Assembly: GCA_015231395.1 (NCBI GenBank)
Contig: JADGBP010000145.1
Span: forward strand, 1 to 6,289
Source: Desulfamplus sp.
GTDB lineage: Bacteria > Desulfobacterota > Desulfobacteria > Desulfobacterales > Desulfobacteraceae
Direction: 5' to 3'
DNA length: 6,289 bases
Shown here piece by piece: positions 5,599 through 6,289 of the stretch; positions within the stretch are counted from its first letter, which is position 1; each line of letters begins with the position of its first letter. The position numbers and the translations under genes are program-made. Under the pieces are notes generated by a model. It was not told the DNA's origin and did not search any database. It saw nothing but the letters and a program-made list of their open reading frames with translations.

Positions 5599-6267
5599 AT
5601 GGAACAGAATAACAACACAAGAAATGATTTATATGATAGTACCATGGATGATGAAGTGGAAAATGATATTGATGATGAATCAGGTAATGATGATGTTGAT
5701 AACGAATTAGTTGATAACGAATTAGAGGATAATGAATCAGGTAATGATGAATTCGATGACAATGATAGTGATGGTTATCAATCAAATCAAAAAAATAAAA
5801 AAAGAAATAAATTTGAACATAAGCCATTGCATCATGGTGAAACAATTGAATGGGAACCTTCATTAAGTGTTGATATTCCTGAGATTGATGAACTACAAAA
5901 TAGAATGTTTGTACTGTTTAATGGGCTTATTAATCACCGTGAACAAGATGACGAAGTTGCCAGAGACAGTGCAAGCTTAGTGACTGAACTGACTGAATAC
6001 AGCCGATATTATTTCAGTAAAGAAGAGGAGTATCTCAGAAAATGTGGTTATCCTGATATTGACTCTCATTCCAAGGAACATCGACAATTTATTAAAAATA
6101 CAATCAATTTAAGACGACAGGTGGCTGAAGACAAAAAGAATCTTTCATATGACACTGTTAGCAATTTAAAGGATTGGTTAGTCAATCATATTCTCAACAC
6201 AGATCATCTTTATGTCCCTTTTGTCAGAATCAACAATTACGTGGAGGAGTTAAGAATCAGACGTTAA
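5599..6267 (+). CDS. Hemerythrin-domain protein with acidic repetitive N-terminus and altered Fe2 site
   Basis: Residues about 85-215 form a bacterial hemerythrin domain: WEPSLSVDIPEIDELQNRMF, YSRYYFSKEEEYLRKCGYPDIDSHSKEH and LKDWLVNHILNTDHLY. Ligand spacing follows the family (Glu142, His157, His161, His197, Asp202), the three histidines of Fe1 and both bridging carboxylates. The two Fe2 histidines are replaced: DEQH is DELQ (Gln100) and YxxxHF is YSRYYF (Tyr138). Normal members bind O2 at Fe2, so ordinary O2 carriage is doubtful; sensing, a mononuclear site or a structural role are open. Residues 1-60 are highly acidic (Asp, Glu, Asn, Ser) with internal repeats, followed by a basic stretch QKNKKRNK (about 64-71). 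No signal peptide is seen, so it should be cytoplasmic. The ATG at 5599 is 6 bp after the membrane-protein gene; AGGG lies about 15 bases upstream, suggesting translational coupling. Confidence 0.88.
   Translation: MEQNNNTRNDLYDSTMDDEVENDIDDESGNDDVDNELVDNELEDNESGNDEFDDNDSDGYQSNQKNKKRNKFEHKPLHHGETIEWEPSLSVDIPEIDELQNRMFVLFNGLINHREQDDEVARDSASLVTELTEYSRYYFSKEEEYLRKCGYPDIDSHSKEHRQFIKNTINLRRQVAEDKKNLSYDTVSNLKDWLVNHILNTDHLYVPFVRINNYVEELRIRR
5675..5750 (+). repeat. In-frame minisatellite encoding the acidic region
   Basis: A 15-bp unit, TTGATAACGAATTAG, is repeated exactly head to tail at 5696-5710 and 5711-5725, giving VDNEL-VDNEL, followed by the related EDNES. A 19-bp exact repeat beginning ATGAATCAGG flanks it at 5675-5693 and 5732-5750, 57 bp (19 codons) apart, giving ESGND twice. 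All periods are multiples of three, so gain or loss of units keeps the frame. Confidence 0.9.
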
Positions 6268-6289
6268 TTCAAGCATTGTTTTTTTGTTA

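Noticed and set aside
5418..5863. Minus-strand frames giving a Ser/Leu/Asn-repeat protein and a His/Tyr-repeat protein
   Set aside because: The repeats are the mirror of the GAT/AAT-rich acidic coding repeats of the hemerythrin-domain gene. There is no start signal or other support.
6268..6289. Terminator after the hemerythrin-domain gene
   Set aside because: A run of seven T is present near 6280 but no stem precedes it, and the window ends too soon to judge.

Overview
The window looks like chromosomal DNA from a moderately AT-rich Gram-negative bacterium. Mpl implies a meso-diaminopimelate cell wall with muropeptide recycling. HemL implies heme or tetrapyrrole synthesis by the five-carbon glutamate route. 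A hemerythrin-fold protein with a long extension and GTAGGGGC-type hairpin repeats would suit an anaerobic or microaerobic deltaproteobacterium (Desulfobacterota, perhaps Desulfobacterales). This placement is inference from gene content and style; no RNA gene or other firm marker is present.

Layout, left to right. Positions 1-95 hold the last 30 codons of an unidentified plus-strand gene. It is followed by a TelA-family (toxic anion resistance) gene at 171-1358, whose ribosome binding site lies inside a 22-bp tandem duplication. The convergent gap 1359-1629 carries a roughly 105-bp duplicated unit, each copy with a short hairpin, and then a weak terminator-like stem. A minus-strand orphan gene for a 145-residue protein (coiled coil plus a small beta-rich tail) occupies 1630-2067. 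The 318-bp divergent gap between that gene and hemL holds a candidate hemL promoter, a perfect 15-bp palindrome, a second inverted repeat, and a strong Shine-Dalgarno with a 12-codon reading frame on the minus strand.

hemL (2386-3672) and mpl (3665-5149) overlap by 8 bp and are probably translated from one message. They join tetrapyrrole synthesis and peptidoglycan recycling, which share no obvious biochemistry. After a 185-bp gap with modest stem-loop potential come two genes 6 bp apart. The first encodes an 85-residue two-helix membrane protein. The second encodes a 222-residue protein with a repetitive acidic N-terminal region and a C-terminal hemerythrin domain.

The most notable observation is in that hemerythrin domain. 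By alignment to the canonical ligand spacing, both terminal histidines of the O2-binding iron (Fe2) are replaced, by Gln100 and Tyr138. All three histidines of the other iron (Fe1) and both bridging carboxylates are kept. This predicts a half-stripped or re-purposed metal site, not an ordinary O2 carrier, next to a small membrane protein that may be its partner. I see no CRISPR array, tRNA, rRNA, transposase or phage gene.
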